Assembly (NCBI GenBank): GCA_945873625.1
Contig: CAMCDS010000001.1
Coordinates: 1 to 64,000 of the forward strand
Length of the DNA stretch: 64,000 nt
DNA from: an uncultured Porphyromonadaceae bacterium
GTDB lineage: Bacteria > Bacteroidota > Bacteroidia > Bacteroidales > Muribaculaceae
Reading direction: 5' to 3'
The notes under the pieces are model-generated. The model made no database searches. It worked only from the letters and a program-made list of their open reading frames with translations, and was not told the DNA's origin. Every line of letters begins with the position of its first letter. The stretch's first letter is position 1. Positions 52,834 through 61,101 of this stretch are shown here, one piece after another. The position numbers and the translations under genes are program-made.

Positions 52834-54135
52834 ATGAAGAATAAACGCATACTGCTCTGCCTCTGCCGAATGGGGGGAGGCGAGATGAAATATATCGAGG
52901 AGGCCTTCGCCGACAACTGGGTGGTGCCCCTCGGACCGAACGTCAACGGCTTCGAGGCCGACCTTCAGCGCTTCCTTGCCTCGGCCCCTTCGCCCGAACG
53001 TCTCGACGCCGCATGCGCCGACATGCCCGAAGCCCCCGTGAAGAGCGTGGTGGCTCTCTCGGCCGGCACTGCCGCCGTCCACCTCGCCCTCATCGGCTGC
53101 GGCGTGGGCCCGGGCGACGAGGTGATGGTGCAGAGCTTCACCTTCTCGGCTTCGGCCAACCCCGTGCGCTATCTCGGCGCCGTGCCCGTTTTTGTTGACT
53201 CGGAGCCGGATACGTGGAATATGGACCCCGTGCTCCTCGACCGCGCCATCGCCGACCGAGTGGAGAAGACCGGACGGAAGCCCAAGGCCATAATCCCCGT
53301 CTACCTCTACGGCATGCCGGCCAATATCGACGCCATCATGGAAGTGGCCAGGAAATGGGACATACCGGTGGTGGAAGACGCCGCCGAAGCATTCGGAAGC
53401 CGCTACCGCGGACGCTGCTGCGGCACGTTCGGACGATACGGCGTGCTGTCGTTCAACGGCAACAAGATGATTACCACCTCAGGCGGCGGAGCCCTTGTGT
53501 GCGAAAGTCCGGAAGCCGCCGACCGCATAAAGTTTCTCGCCACCCAGGCGCGCGAGAACTATCCCTACTACCAGCATGAGGAGATCGGCTACAACTACCG
53601 CATGAGCAACATCTGCGCCGGCATCGGCCGCGGACAGATGGAGGTGCTCGACGAGCACATCGCCCACCACCGCCGCGTGCAGCAGCTCTACCGTGAGCTG
53701 TTGGCCGGCGTGGACGGCATCACTCTCCACGACAACCCCTCGCCCGAAATCGACTCCAACTTCTGGCTCTGCGCCGCCACCCTCGACGACGGCACCCACG
53801 TGTCCGGAGAGGAGAATGCCTATTCTTCGCCGTCAGGGAGTCTTGTGGGCGGAGTAGCCGCCACGGCACGCGCTGCGGTTTCGGCCCACACCGCTGTCGA
53901 GCCGGATGCAGCCGTTGAGGCTCTGCGCGTTGCCCTCAATGCCGAGAATATCGAATCCCGTCCGCTCTGGAAACCGATGCACCTTCAGCCCGTGTTTGCC
54001 TCCTCGCCCTCTTATGTCAACGGCGTAAGCGAACGGCTTTTCCGACGCGGTATATGCCTCCCCGCAGGCCCGTGGGTGTCGGATGCCGACGTGGAGCGCA
54101 TCGTGGCAGCCATCGCCTCGGTCATAACCAGGTGA
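52834..54135 (+). CDS. DegT/DnrJ/EryC1 sugar aminotransferase (WcfR-like)
   Basis: The 433-residue PLP enzyme aminates a 4-keto (or 3-keto) nucleotide sugar. The N-terminus LCLCRMGGGEMKYIEEAFADNWVVPLGPNVNGFE is typical of the WcfR/PglE-like group. VVALSAGTAAVHLALIG binds PLP phosphate, and VVEDAAEAFGSRYRG holds the Asp that contacts the pyridine nitrogen. The Schiff-base Lys is K211 in FNGNKMITTSGGG. Residues about 320-360 form a longer Ala/Val/Ser insert than I expect for relatives. Product assignment (an amino-dideoxy sugar) is inference from pairing with the transferase just upstream (2-bp gap). Confidence 0.92.
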   Translation: MKNKRILLCLCRMGGGEMKYIEEAFADNWVVPLGPNVNGFEADLQRFLASAPSPERLDAACADMPEAPVKSVVALSAGTAAVHLALIGCGVGPGDEVMVQSFTFSASANPVRYLGAVPVFVDSEPDTWNMDPVLLDRAIADRVEKTGRKPKAIIPVYLYGMPANIDAIMEVARKWDIPVVEDAAEAFGSRYRGRCCGTFGRYGVLSFNGNKMITTSGGGALVCESPEAADRIKFLATQARENYPYYQHEEIGYNYRMSNICAGIGRGQMEVLDEHIAHHRRVQQLYRELLAGVDGITLHDNPSPEIDSNFWLCAATLDDGTHVSGEENAYSSPSGSLVGGVAATARAAVSAHTAVEPDAAVEALRVALNAENIESRPLWKPMHLQPVFASSPSYVNGVSERLFRRGICLPAGPWVSDADVERIVAAIASVITR

Positions 54136-54223
54136 ACCATAAAGTATAAATAAAACATCACCGGGAACGGGAAAGCCGCCATCCGACTTCCTCCCGCCCC
54201 GATTCTCTTAGCCAATATTCAGG

Positions 54224-55312
54224 ATGAAAACTGCTCTCATAACAGGCGTTACGGGCCAGGACGGCTCATATCTCGCCGAACTGCTTATAGAAAAAGGGTA
54301 TGACGTGCACGGCGTGATCCGCCGCAGCTCGGTCGATTTCCGCGAACGCATCACCCACCTCGAGGGACACCCCCGCTTCCACCTCCACTACGGCGACCTG
54401 GCCGACTCGATGAGCCTGCTGCAGGTGGTAGGCAAGGTGCGTCCCGACGAAATCTACAATCTCGCCGCGCAAAGCCACGTGCAGGTATCGTTCGACGTGC
54501 CTGAGTTCACCGCCAACGTCGACGCCACGGGCGTGCTGCGCGTGCTCGAGGCCGTGCGCCTCTGCGGTCTCGCCAAAACCTGCCGCATCTACCAGGCCTC
54601 TACATCAGAGCTTTATGGCAAAGTAGAGGAAGTGCCTCAGAACGAGGAAACGCCCTTCCACCCCTACAGCCCCTACGCCGTGGCCAAGCTCTACGGCTAC
54701 TGGATTGTGAAGGAATACCGCGAGGCCTACGGCATGTTCTGCTGCTCGGGAATCCTCTTCAACCATGAGAGCGAACGGCGCGGAGAGACCTTCGTAACGC
54801 GCAAGATTACCCTCGCCGCCGCACGCATAGCGCAGGGGAAGCAGGAAAAGCTATATCTCGGCAACCTCTCATCGCTCCGCGACTGGGGCTATGCCCGCGA
54901 CTACGTGGAGTGCATGTGGCTCATCCTCCAGAACGAGCGCCCCGAAGACTTCGTAATCGCCACCGGCGAGCAACATTCCGTGCGTGAGTTCGCCACGCTG
55001 GCCTTCCGCCACGTAGGCATCGAGCTCCGCTGGGAAGGGGAAGGCGCCGATGAGCGTGGTGTCGACGTCAAGACAGGGCGCGTGCTCGTCGAGGTGTCGC
55101 CCGACTTCTACCGTCCGACCGACGTGGTAAACCTCTGGGGCGACCCCTCGAAGGCCAGGCGCGAACTGGGATGGAATCCGCAGAAAACCTCGTTCGAGGA
55201 GCTTGTGCGCATCATGGTCGACGCCGACATGAAGAAAGTGGCCTCTGAACGCGCTTCGGAATACGTGCGCACCAACCTCGAGGAGTATCTCGAAAAAGGA
55301 ATCGTAAAATAA
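54224..55312 (+). CDS. gmd: GDP-mannose 4,6-dehydratase
   Basis: This enzyme converts GDP-D-mannose to GDP-4-keto-6-deoxy-D-mannose, precursor of GDP-fucose, GDP-rhamnose or GDP-perosamine. The 362-residue SDR protein has the nucleotide motif [14 protein letters not shown] (residues 8-21), [14 protein letters not shown] and [12 protein letters not shown]. The catalytic STSELYGK and Y151-xxx-K155 ([10 protein letters not shown]) follow, then [17 protein letters not shown] near 184, diagnostic for Gmd. The length fits. No fcl, rmd or obvious partner that consumes the product lies directly adjacent. The next genes handle free sugar instead. Confidence 0.96.
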   Translation: MKTALITGVTGQDGSYLAELLIEKGYDVHGVIRRSSVDFRERITHLEGHPRFHLHYGDLADSMSLLQVVGKVRPDEIYNLAAQSHVQVSFDVPEFTANVDATGVLRVLEAVRLCGLAKTCRIYQASTSELYGKVEEVPQNEETPFHPYSPYAVAKLYGYWIVKEYREAYGMFCCSGILFNHESERRGETFVTRKITLAAARIAQGKQEKLYLGNLSSLRDWGYARDYVECMWLILQNERPEDFVIATGEQHSVREFATLAFRHVGIELRWEGEGADERGVDVKTGRVLVEVSPDFYRPTDVVNLWGDPSKARRELGWNPQKTSFEELVRIMVDADMKKVASERASEYVRTNLEEYLEKGIVK

Positions 55313-55321
55313 CTCTCATAT

Positions 55322-55651
55322 ATGCAGCGATTTGTAAAGACGCTCCATCTTGTCGATGACCCGCAGGCGATAGCCGACTACCAACGCGCGCACGACGAGA
55401 TATGGCCCGAAATCACCGAAGGCATCCGCTCGGTGGGTATCTCGGCGATGGACATCTACCTCCTCGGCAACCTTGCCGTGATGATTATGGAGGCTCCCGA
55501 CGGACTCGATGTCGGCGAGGCCATGGAGAGGCTCGCGTCCCTGCCGCGGCAGGCCGAATGGGAGGACTACGTGGCCCGCTTCCAGCAGTGTCTGGCCGGC
55601 GACACCTCGGCCGACAAATGGAAACCGATGGAGCATATATTCTCACTCTGA
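55322..55651 (+). CDS. Sugar mutarotase of the L-rhamnose mutarotase (RhaM) family
   Basis: The 109-residue ferredoxin-like protein interconverts alpha and beta anomers of a 6-deoxy-hexose. Visible family features are LVDDPQAIADYQRAHDEIWPEI near residue 13, GISAMDIYLLGNLAVMIMEA near 40 and the terminal WKPMEHIFSL. The family includes rhamnose mutarotases; next to a FucP-type symporter, L-fucose is the more likely substrate here (inference). The stop codon overlaps the start of the symporter gene (TGATG). Confidence 0.92.
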   Translation: MQRFVKTLHLVDDPQAIADYQRAHDEIWPEITEGIRSVGISAMDIYLLGNLAVMIMEAPDGLDVGEAMERLASLPRQAEWEDYVARFQQCLAGDTSADKWKPMEHIFSL

Positions 55652-56913
55652 TGAAACCCTCAGCCCGCACTTCGGTCGCACTCCCGTTCGTTCTCGTCTC
55701 CCTGCTCTTCATGATGTGGGGAGTGGCCAACAACATGAACGACACGCTCCTTGCGGCCTTCAAGAGGATAATGTCGATGTCTGACCTTCAGACCTCGCTC
55801 GTGCAGTTCGCCTTCTTCGGAGCCTATTTCTGCTTCGCCCTCCCGGCTGCCCTCTTCATCCGCCGATTCTCATACAAGGCCGGCATACTCCTCGGCCTCG
55901 CCATGTATGCCTGCGGCACGATGCTCTTCTATCCGGCCGGAAACGCCGGAAGCTACGCCTTCTTCCTTTTCGCCATCTACGTCATGGCAGCCGGATGCTC
56001 GATACTCGAGACCACGGCCAACCCCTATATCCTGGCCATGGGCGACCGCGCCACAGCCACGCGCCGCCTCAACATCGCGCAGACCTTCAATCCCGTAGGC
56101 GCGATGCTCGGCATACTGCTCAGCCGGCGCTTCATCCTGTCGGAGCTTCACGAGGCCGACGCGGCCGCCAGAAGCGACATGAGCACCGAGGCCCTGCGGA
56201 CAATCCAGACCCAGGAGCTCAACGCCGTCTCGGGCACTTACCTCATAGTGGGCGCCATCCTCGCCATGCTCTTCGTGGTGATTCTCCTCGTCAGGATGCC
56301 GCGCCTGCGCGACGAGTCGGCCAGCCTCCCCGTGGGCGCCACATTCCGCCGCCTGCTCCGCAACCGCGCCTACCGCCTCGGCGTCGTGGCCCAGTTCTTC
56401 TACGTCGGCGTGCAGACAGGCGTATGGTCGTTCACCATCCGCCTCGTCATGGCCGAGACCGGGCAGCGCGAGAGCGAGGCCGCCATGGTGTTCCTCTGGT
56501 CGATACTGGCCTTCACCCTCTTCCGCTTCATCTTCACGTGGCTGATGCGCTATTTCCGCCCCGTGAAGCTGCTCACCGCGGCCTCGGTCGTAGCCCTTGC
56601 GTGCGTGGCCTGCATACTGCTCTGCCACGGCACAGTTGTGGCTGTGGCTCTCGTGGCCACGTCGGCGGCCATGTCGCTGATGTTCCCCACCATCTATGGC
56701 GTCGCCCTCGAGAACGTAGACCCCGATTCGGCCAAAATCGCAGCCTCCGGCCTCATAATGGCTATCCTCGGCGGCGCGCTCATCACCCCCCTGCAGGCCT
56801 TCATCTCCGACCGCGCCGGCATATCGGCGTCGTTCGTCGTGCCGCTCGTCTGCTTCGGCGTGGTGCTCGCCTATTCCCTCTTCGTGCAGAAAACACACCA
56901 TAAAGACAACTGA
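55651..56913 (+). CDS. FucP-type MFS sugar:proton symporter
   Basis: The 420-residue, 12-helix major facilitator belongs to the fucose/glucose/galactose permease group. Typical segments are LLFMMWGVANNMNDTLLAAFK near residue 18, FAFFGAYFCFALPAALFIRRFSYKAGI, ETTANPYILAMGDRATATRRLNIAQTFNPVGAMLG near 115-150 and FPTIYGVALENVDPDSAKIAASGLIMAILGGAL in the second half. Bacteroidetes FucP paralogues carry several sugars, so fucose is likely but unproven. The start at 55651 overlaps the mutarotase stop; a longer open frame upstream is only the antiphase of the mutarotase gene. Confidence 0.92.
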   Translation: MKPSARTSVALPFVLVSLLFMMWGVANNMNDTLLAAFKRIMSMSDLQTSLVQFAFFGAYFCFALPAALFIRRFSYKAGILLGLAMYACGTMLFYPAGNAGSYAFFLFAIYVMAAGCSILETTANPYILAMGDRATATRRLNIAQTFNPVGAMLGILLSRRFILSELHEADAAARSDMSTEALRTIQTQELNAVSGTYLIVGAILAMLFVVILLVRMPRLRDESASLPVGATFRRLLRNRAYRLGVVAQFFYVGVQTGVWSFTIRLVMAETGQRESEAAMVFLWSILAFTLFRFIFTWLMRYFRPVKLLTAASVVALACVACILLCHGTVVAVALVATSAAMSLMFPTIYGVALENVDPDSAKIAASGLIMAILGGALITPLQAFISDRAGISASFVVPLVCFGVVLAYSLFVQKTHHKDN

Positions 56914-56915
56914 CA

Positions 56916-58085
56916 GTGTCTGATACAGCCATAAAAAAGAAAGTATTTGTCTCGGGATGCTACGACATGCTGCATTCCGGCCACGTCGCCTTCTTCCGTG
57001 AGGCATCGCGCTTCGGCGACCTCTACGTCGGCATCGGTTCCGACAAGACCATCGAGGACCTTAAAAACCGCAAGACGGTCTATTCCGAGAAGGAGCGCCT
57101 CTTCATGGTGAAGGCCATTCGCTACGTGACCGACGCCTACATCAACCCCGGCTCGGGGATGATGGACTTCGTGGAGACCGTCGACAGGGTGAAGCCCGAC
57201 GTGTTTGTGGTCAACTCCGACGGCGGCAGCGACGTGAAGCGCGACTTCTGCCGCGAACGCGGCATCGAGTACGTGGTGCTTGAACGCGAGCCGGCGGCCG
57301 GGCTTCAGGCGCGCTCCACCACCGGACTGCGCCGCGAAGTGAAGTCGCACCTCCCCTACCGCATCGACATCGCCGGGACATGGATCGACCAGCCCTACGT
57401 GTCGCATCTCGGGGCCGGATGGGCAATCACCGCCTCGATCGAGCCCAACCACGACTTCATGGAGCGCGGCGGAATGTCGACCTCCACACGCAACGCGGCC
57501 AAGAAGATATGGCCCTACGAGCTCCCCGACTACAACGAGGAGATGCTGGCCCGCCTGCTCTTCTGCTTCGAGAACAACCCCGAAAACGAGGGACACGTCT
57601 CGGGAGCGCAGGACGCCATCGGCATCTGCATGTCGGGGCTCAACCGCCACTACTACGACGGGCGCTACTGGCCCTCGCGCATCGAGTCGTGCCACGACGA
57701 GGAGATACTTTCATGGCTCGAAAACCATGTCTGCCTGGTGCCGATGTTTCCGAGAAGGCCGGGCTGCTCCGTGGTCGACAATACCGACATTACGCCCGCC
57801 AAGGTGAAAGACCTCACCGGCGCCGCCGAACGCTGCTGGCAGGCCATCATGGCCCGCGACCTCGACGCCTTCGCCCGCGCGTTTGCCGACTCCTTCGCCG
57901 CGCAGACGGCGATGTTTCCCGGCATGATGCAGCCCGGAGTGGCCGAGCATATCGATGCCTGGCGCGACAAGGCCCTCGCCTGGAAGATGCTCGGCGCCGG
58001 AGGCGGAGGCCACCTTCTGCTCGTGGTCGACCGGATGCCCGAAGGGGTGATTCCGGTGAAGATCAGACGCAAATACCCTCTTTAA
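56916..58085 (+). CDS. Fused cytidylyltransferase-like and GHMP kinase-like protein
   Basis: The 389-residue protein joins two domains. Residues about 8-145 are a cytidylyltransferase-like Rossmann domain: VFVSGCYDMLHSGHVAFFREAS carries the HxGH site, and KTVYSEKERLFMVKAI follows. Residues about 148-389 are GHMP-kinase-like: PYRIDIAGTWIDQP near 150, an atypical glycine/serine motif GGMSTSTR near 186, SGAQDAIGICMSGLNRHYYDG near 229, and the late LGAGGGGHLLLV near 361. The start is GTG at 56916. It resembles in concept, but not in domain types, the fucokinase/GDP-fucose pyrophosphorylase Fkp. A sugar kinase plus nucleotidyltransferase acting on the imported sugar is inferred from the mutarotase and symporter just upstream. 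Confidence 0.85.
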   Translation: MSDTAIKKKVFVSGCYDMLHSGHVAFFREASRFGDLYVGIGSDKTIEDLKNRKTVYSEKERLFMVKAIRYVTDAYINPGSGMMDFVETVDRVKPDVFVVNSDGGSDVKRDFCRERGIEYVVLEREPAAGLQARSTTGLRREVKSHLPYRIDIAGTWIDQPYVSHLGAGWAITASIEPNHDFMERGGMSTSTRNAAKKIWPYELPDYNEEMLARLLFCFENNPENEGHVSGAQDAIGICMSGLNRHYYDGRYWPSRIESCHDEEILSWLENHVCLVPMFPRRPGCSVVDNTDITPAKVKDLTGAAERCWQAIMARDLDAFARAFADSFAAQTAMFPGMMQPGVAEHIDAWRDKALAWKMLGAGGGGHLLLVVDRMPEGVIPVKIRRKYPL

Positions 58086-58123
58086 TCCCGAAAGCGTTTC
58101 TCAATCAGTTACCTCTTCCCTAC

Positions 58124-58696
58124 ATGGATATCAAAGAACTCATCGACACTATACGACCGGTAAGCGACGAAGCCCTGGAGATGTTTCTCCCGAAGCTGAC
58201 GCCGCGCAGCGTCAGAGCCAAGGAGCTAATCATCGAGCAGGGGAAGACCTCGCGGTCGATTTACTTCATCTGCAGCGGAGTATTCAGAAATTTCACCCTC
58301 AACGACGGCGAGGAGCATACCCGGTGGTTTGCCCTCGACGGCGACATCGTGGCCTCGATGTTCTCGTTTGCCAACGGCCAGCCCGCCATCGCCTCCGTAC
58401 AGGCGCTCACCGACGCCGAGGTCTACGTAATGTCGATCGCCGACGCCAAGGAGCTCATGGACTCCTCGCCCGAATGGTCGAGATGGGCCAACCGTTTCTT
58501 CGCCGACGGCCTCTACATGCTTGAGCGGCGATACCTCTATATAGGCGTGGGCGACGCCATGACGAGATACAAGAACCTGCAGTCGATGCGGTCGTTCGAG
58601 ATGCTGCAGAAGGTGCCGCTCCAATACATTGCCTCATATCTCAACATGCGCCCGCAGACCCTGAGCAACATCAGAAAGCAACTTTTCAAGAAATAG
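58124..58696 (+). CDS. Crp/Fnr family transcriptional regulator
   Basis: The 190-residue regulator has a cyclic-nucleotide-binding-type beta roll (SVRAKELIIEQGKTSRSIYFICSGVFRNF, residues about 28-56, then DGDIVASMFSF). A dimer helix and a short C-terminal helix-turn-helix follow (VPLQYIASYLNMRPQTLSNIRKQL). This lay-out is common in Bacteroidetes Crp-like proteins. It follows the kinase-fusion gene by 38 bp, so it may regulate the sugar-uptake group. ATG 58124 is the natural start; the same frame is open far upstream only because it overlaps the preceding gene. Confidence 0.9.
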   Translation: MDIKELIDTIRPVSDEALEMFLPKLTPRSVRAKELIIEQGKTSRSIYFICSGVFRNFTLNDGEEHTRWFALDGDIVASMFSFANGQPAIASVQALTDAEVYVMSIADAKELMDSSPEWSRWANRFFADGLYMLERRYLYIGVGDAMTRYKNLQSMRSFEMLQKVPLQYIASYLNMRPQTLSNIRKQLFKK

Positions 58697-58715
58697 CAGA
58701 TTGACAATTATCCAT

Positions 58716-58764
58716 AAAAAGTGCCTGACTTTGCTCGAAAAACAGCAGGGTCAGGCACTTTTTT
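58716..58764 (+). terminator. Terminator after the Crp-family gene
   Basis: AAAAAGTGCCTGAC pairs with GTCAGGCACTTTTTT, a 14-bp stem including the A/T base with a T-run on both strands. It probably ends the long transcript or transcripts starting at 34874. Confidence 0.9.
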
Positions 58765-58874
58765 AATCTATGTGAAGAACAACCCTCCCTCTTCTGCTTA
58801 AATTTGCGGCAGAAAAATCCCTGCCACGGTTTTTCTACCCTCAACACAATAATCATTTTTAAAACTAATTCCTC

Positions 58875-61019
58875 ATGAAGAACCTTTTACAGACCTGCAT
58901 CATCGGAGCAGCGGCGGCGACCATGCTCCTCGCGGCCGACGCTTACGCGGCCGCTCCACAGCGCATTGCCATAGACGATGAAGCTCCTCTCATCTACTGC
59001 GTCGGCGCACTCAGCGGCAACAAGGGCGTATACACCATCACATCCGAGGGTGGATTCACCGAAGACAAGATATCAGGCGACACCTACGTGCAGTGGAGCT
59101 TCATCGGCTCGGGCGGCACTTTCACTTCCAAAGAGAAGGCCGTCGGCACATCCATGCCCTACTACGGCAGCAACTATGTGGTGATGGCCACTGCCCAGGG
59201 CGGCGCAGACGGACCCTGGAGCCACAGTATCTATGCCTATCAGGGTGTGCCCGCCACACTCATAGCCACCGATATGGCCTACGACGCCATCTCCGGAAAC
59301 GTCTACGGATGGTTCCGCGCCGACGCTTTCTCGGTCGGTGAATACAATCTCGGAATATTCGACGTCGAGGCAAAGACCAAGACTGTGGTAGGTGCCAACT
59401 CGCAGGTGAAGCTCGTGGCTCTCGCATGCGACAAGGACGGACAGCTCTGGGGCATAGCCCAGAACGGCGACCTCTACACCGTCGACAAGACTTCCGGAGC
59501 ACTCGCCAACAAGGGAAGCCTCGGAATCGCATGCACTGAGAACAACCAGTCGGCTGCCATCGACCCGGCTACCGGCAAGATGTACTGGGCCACTGCCGGT
59601 ACCTACGCAGGCGGCCTCTACGAGGTGAACACCACGGCCTGCACAGCCACCAAAATCTATGACTTCCCCACCGGTAAGCGCTTCAACGGCCTCTACATCC
59701 CCGCGCCCGAAGCAAATCCCGCCGCTCCCGCAGCCCCCATCGACCTCAAGGCTGTCTACTCCGGCACCGGCAACGACATGACCGTATCGTTCAAGGCTCC
59801 CGTCAAGACCCACGGAGGCGACCCCCTCTCGGGCAACATCACCTACACCATCGAAATCGACGGTAACTCCGCCTCCACCGGCACCATGCAGGCCGGAGCC
59901 GACCTCTCAAAGACAATCACAACAACTTCCGGAGCCCACACCGTTTCGGCGTTCCTCTCCAACTCCTACGGCGACAGCCCCGCAGAGAGCGTCAAGCTCT
60001 TCGTAGGCTACGACGAGCCCTCGCCCCTGGCCAACGTCAAGGCCGAGCTCGACGGCAGCAACGTTACCGTAAGCTGGACGGCTCCCGGAGGTGCCAACGG
60101 CGGCGACGTGAATCCCGCAATGCTGAAATATGACGTGGTGCGCAATCCCGGCAATGTGGCCGTAGCCACCGGCACGACCTCCACGTCGGTTACCGACCGT
60201 CTCCCCGAAGGACATATCAAAGACTACTCCTACACCGTAACCGTCTACTACGACGGCGCAGTGTCGTCGGAAGCCACTTCCAACGACGTATCTTACGGCG
60301 AACCCTACGCCATCCCCTACACCGAGAACTTCAACTCCATCTCGGCTATCGGACAGGAGGGCTGCAAGGTAATCAACGCCACCAACAACCCCGACATGAC
60401 CTGGAAGCTCACCGAGCAGGACGGCAACAAGTTCATCCAGTTCTCCGGCGACGGCGTTACCTCCCATAAAAACTATTTCTTCACCGCTCCCATCAGCATG
60501 ATCGGCGGCACGAAATACAAACTCACTTTCGAACTCCGCAACAACTCCACGACCTACGGATCGGGAATGCGCGTAAACCTCTCGAAATCGCAGAGCGAAA
60601 ACACCAACGACTACATCTACCCCTGGATCATACCTAACGTCGGCGTCAAGACTTCGGAGGAATATGTCAACAAGTGGGTTGAATACAGCGCAGACTTTAC
60701 TCCGCAGGAGACCGGTGTATTCAGCATCTGCTTCTTCGATCAGGGCTACAGCTGGTACAACTACACTATCGATCTCGACAACATCCGCGTGTTCGACCCG
60801 ACCATGGTAGGCGTTGAAGGCATCGCCTCCGACAGCGACGCGCTCAGCGTGGCCACCGAGGGAGGCCGCATCGAGGCTTCCGCCCCCGGAATGGAAATCA
60901 CCGTATTCTCGACCGACGGACGCATCGTGGCCAAGGGTCTTGACCGCATCTCGGCCGAGCCCGGACGCGGACTCTTCATCGTGAAGGCCGGTGCCGCATC
61001 CGCCAAAGTGATCCTCTGA
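58875..61019 (+). CDS. Secreted fibronectin type III protein with type IX-like C-terminal domain
   Basis: The 714-residue protein begins with a signal peptide (MKNLLQTCIIGAAAATMLLAADAYA). Residues about 35-280 look like a beta-propeller-type region (repeated VALACDKDGQLWGIAQNGDLYTVDKTSG-like strands). Two fibronectin type III domains follow, at about 285-375 (PAAPIDLKAVYSGTGNDMTVSF) and 385-475. A jelly-roll-like module spans about 480-645 (PYTENFNSISAIGQEG ... DLDNIRVFDP). The last 65 residues (EITVFSTDGRIVAKG ... GLFIVKAG) fit a type A Por/T9SS sorting domain. Surface display or release is predicted. A -7-like TAAATTTG at 58799 precedes it. Confidence 0.87.
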   Translation: MKNLLQTCIIGAAAATMLLAADAYAAAPQRIAIDDEAPLIYCVGALSGNKGVYTITSEGGFTEDKISGDTYVQWSFIGSGGTFTSKEKAVGTSMPYYGSNYVVMATAQGGADGPWSHSIYAYQGVPATLIATDMAYDAISGNVYGWFRADAFSVGEYNLGIFDVEAKTKTVVGANSQVKLVALACDKDGQLWGIAQNGDLYTVDKTSGALANKGSLGIACTENNQSAAIDPATGKMYWATAGTYAGGLYEVNTTACTATKIYDFPTGKRFNGLYIPAPEANPAAPAAPIDLKAVYSGTGNDMTVSFKAPVKTHGGDPLSGNITYTIEIDGNSASTGTMQAGADLSKTITTTSGAHTVSAFLSNSYGDSPAESVKLFVGYDEPSPLANVKAELDGSNVTVSWTAPGGANGGDVNPAMLKYDVVRNPGNVAVATGTTSTSVTDRLPEGHIKDYSYTVTVYYDGAVSSEATSNDVSYGEPYAIPYTENFNSISAIGQEGCKVINATNNPDMTWKLTEQDGNKFIQFSGDGVTSHKNYFFTAPISMIGGTKYKLTFELRNNSTTYGSGMRVNLSKSQSENTNDYIYPWIIPNVGVKTSEEYVNKWVEYSADFTPQETGVFSICFFDQGYSWYNYTIDLDNIRVFDPTMVGVEGIASDSDALSVATEGGRIEASAPGMEITVFSTDGRIVAKGLDRISAEPGRGLFIVKAGAASAKVIL

Positions 61020-61047
61020 CAAAGAACCTTTTTACATCATTATTCAT

Positions 61048-61077
61048 CCTGCCGGAGACGCACCGGTCTCCGGCAGG
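61048..61077 (+). terminator. Hairpin between two secreted-protein genes
   Basis: A 12-bp perfect stem, CCTGCCGGAGAC with GTCTCCGGCAGG, has a 6-nt loop. There is no T-run, so it may only weaken read-through. Confidence 0.5.
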
Positions 61078-61101
61078 AACCCAACCAAACCTTTCATCTT
61101 T

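Noticed and set aside
55402-55650. Upstream extension of the FucP-type reading frame
   Set aside because: Arg/Gly/Pro-rich shadow of the mutarotase gene; ATG 55651 begins the first membrane segment.
57380-58123. Upstream extension of the Crp-family reading frame
   Set aside because: Overlaps the kinase-fusion gene in another frame; the Crp homology starts only at ATG 58124.
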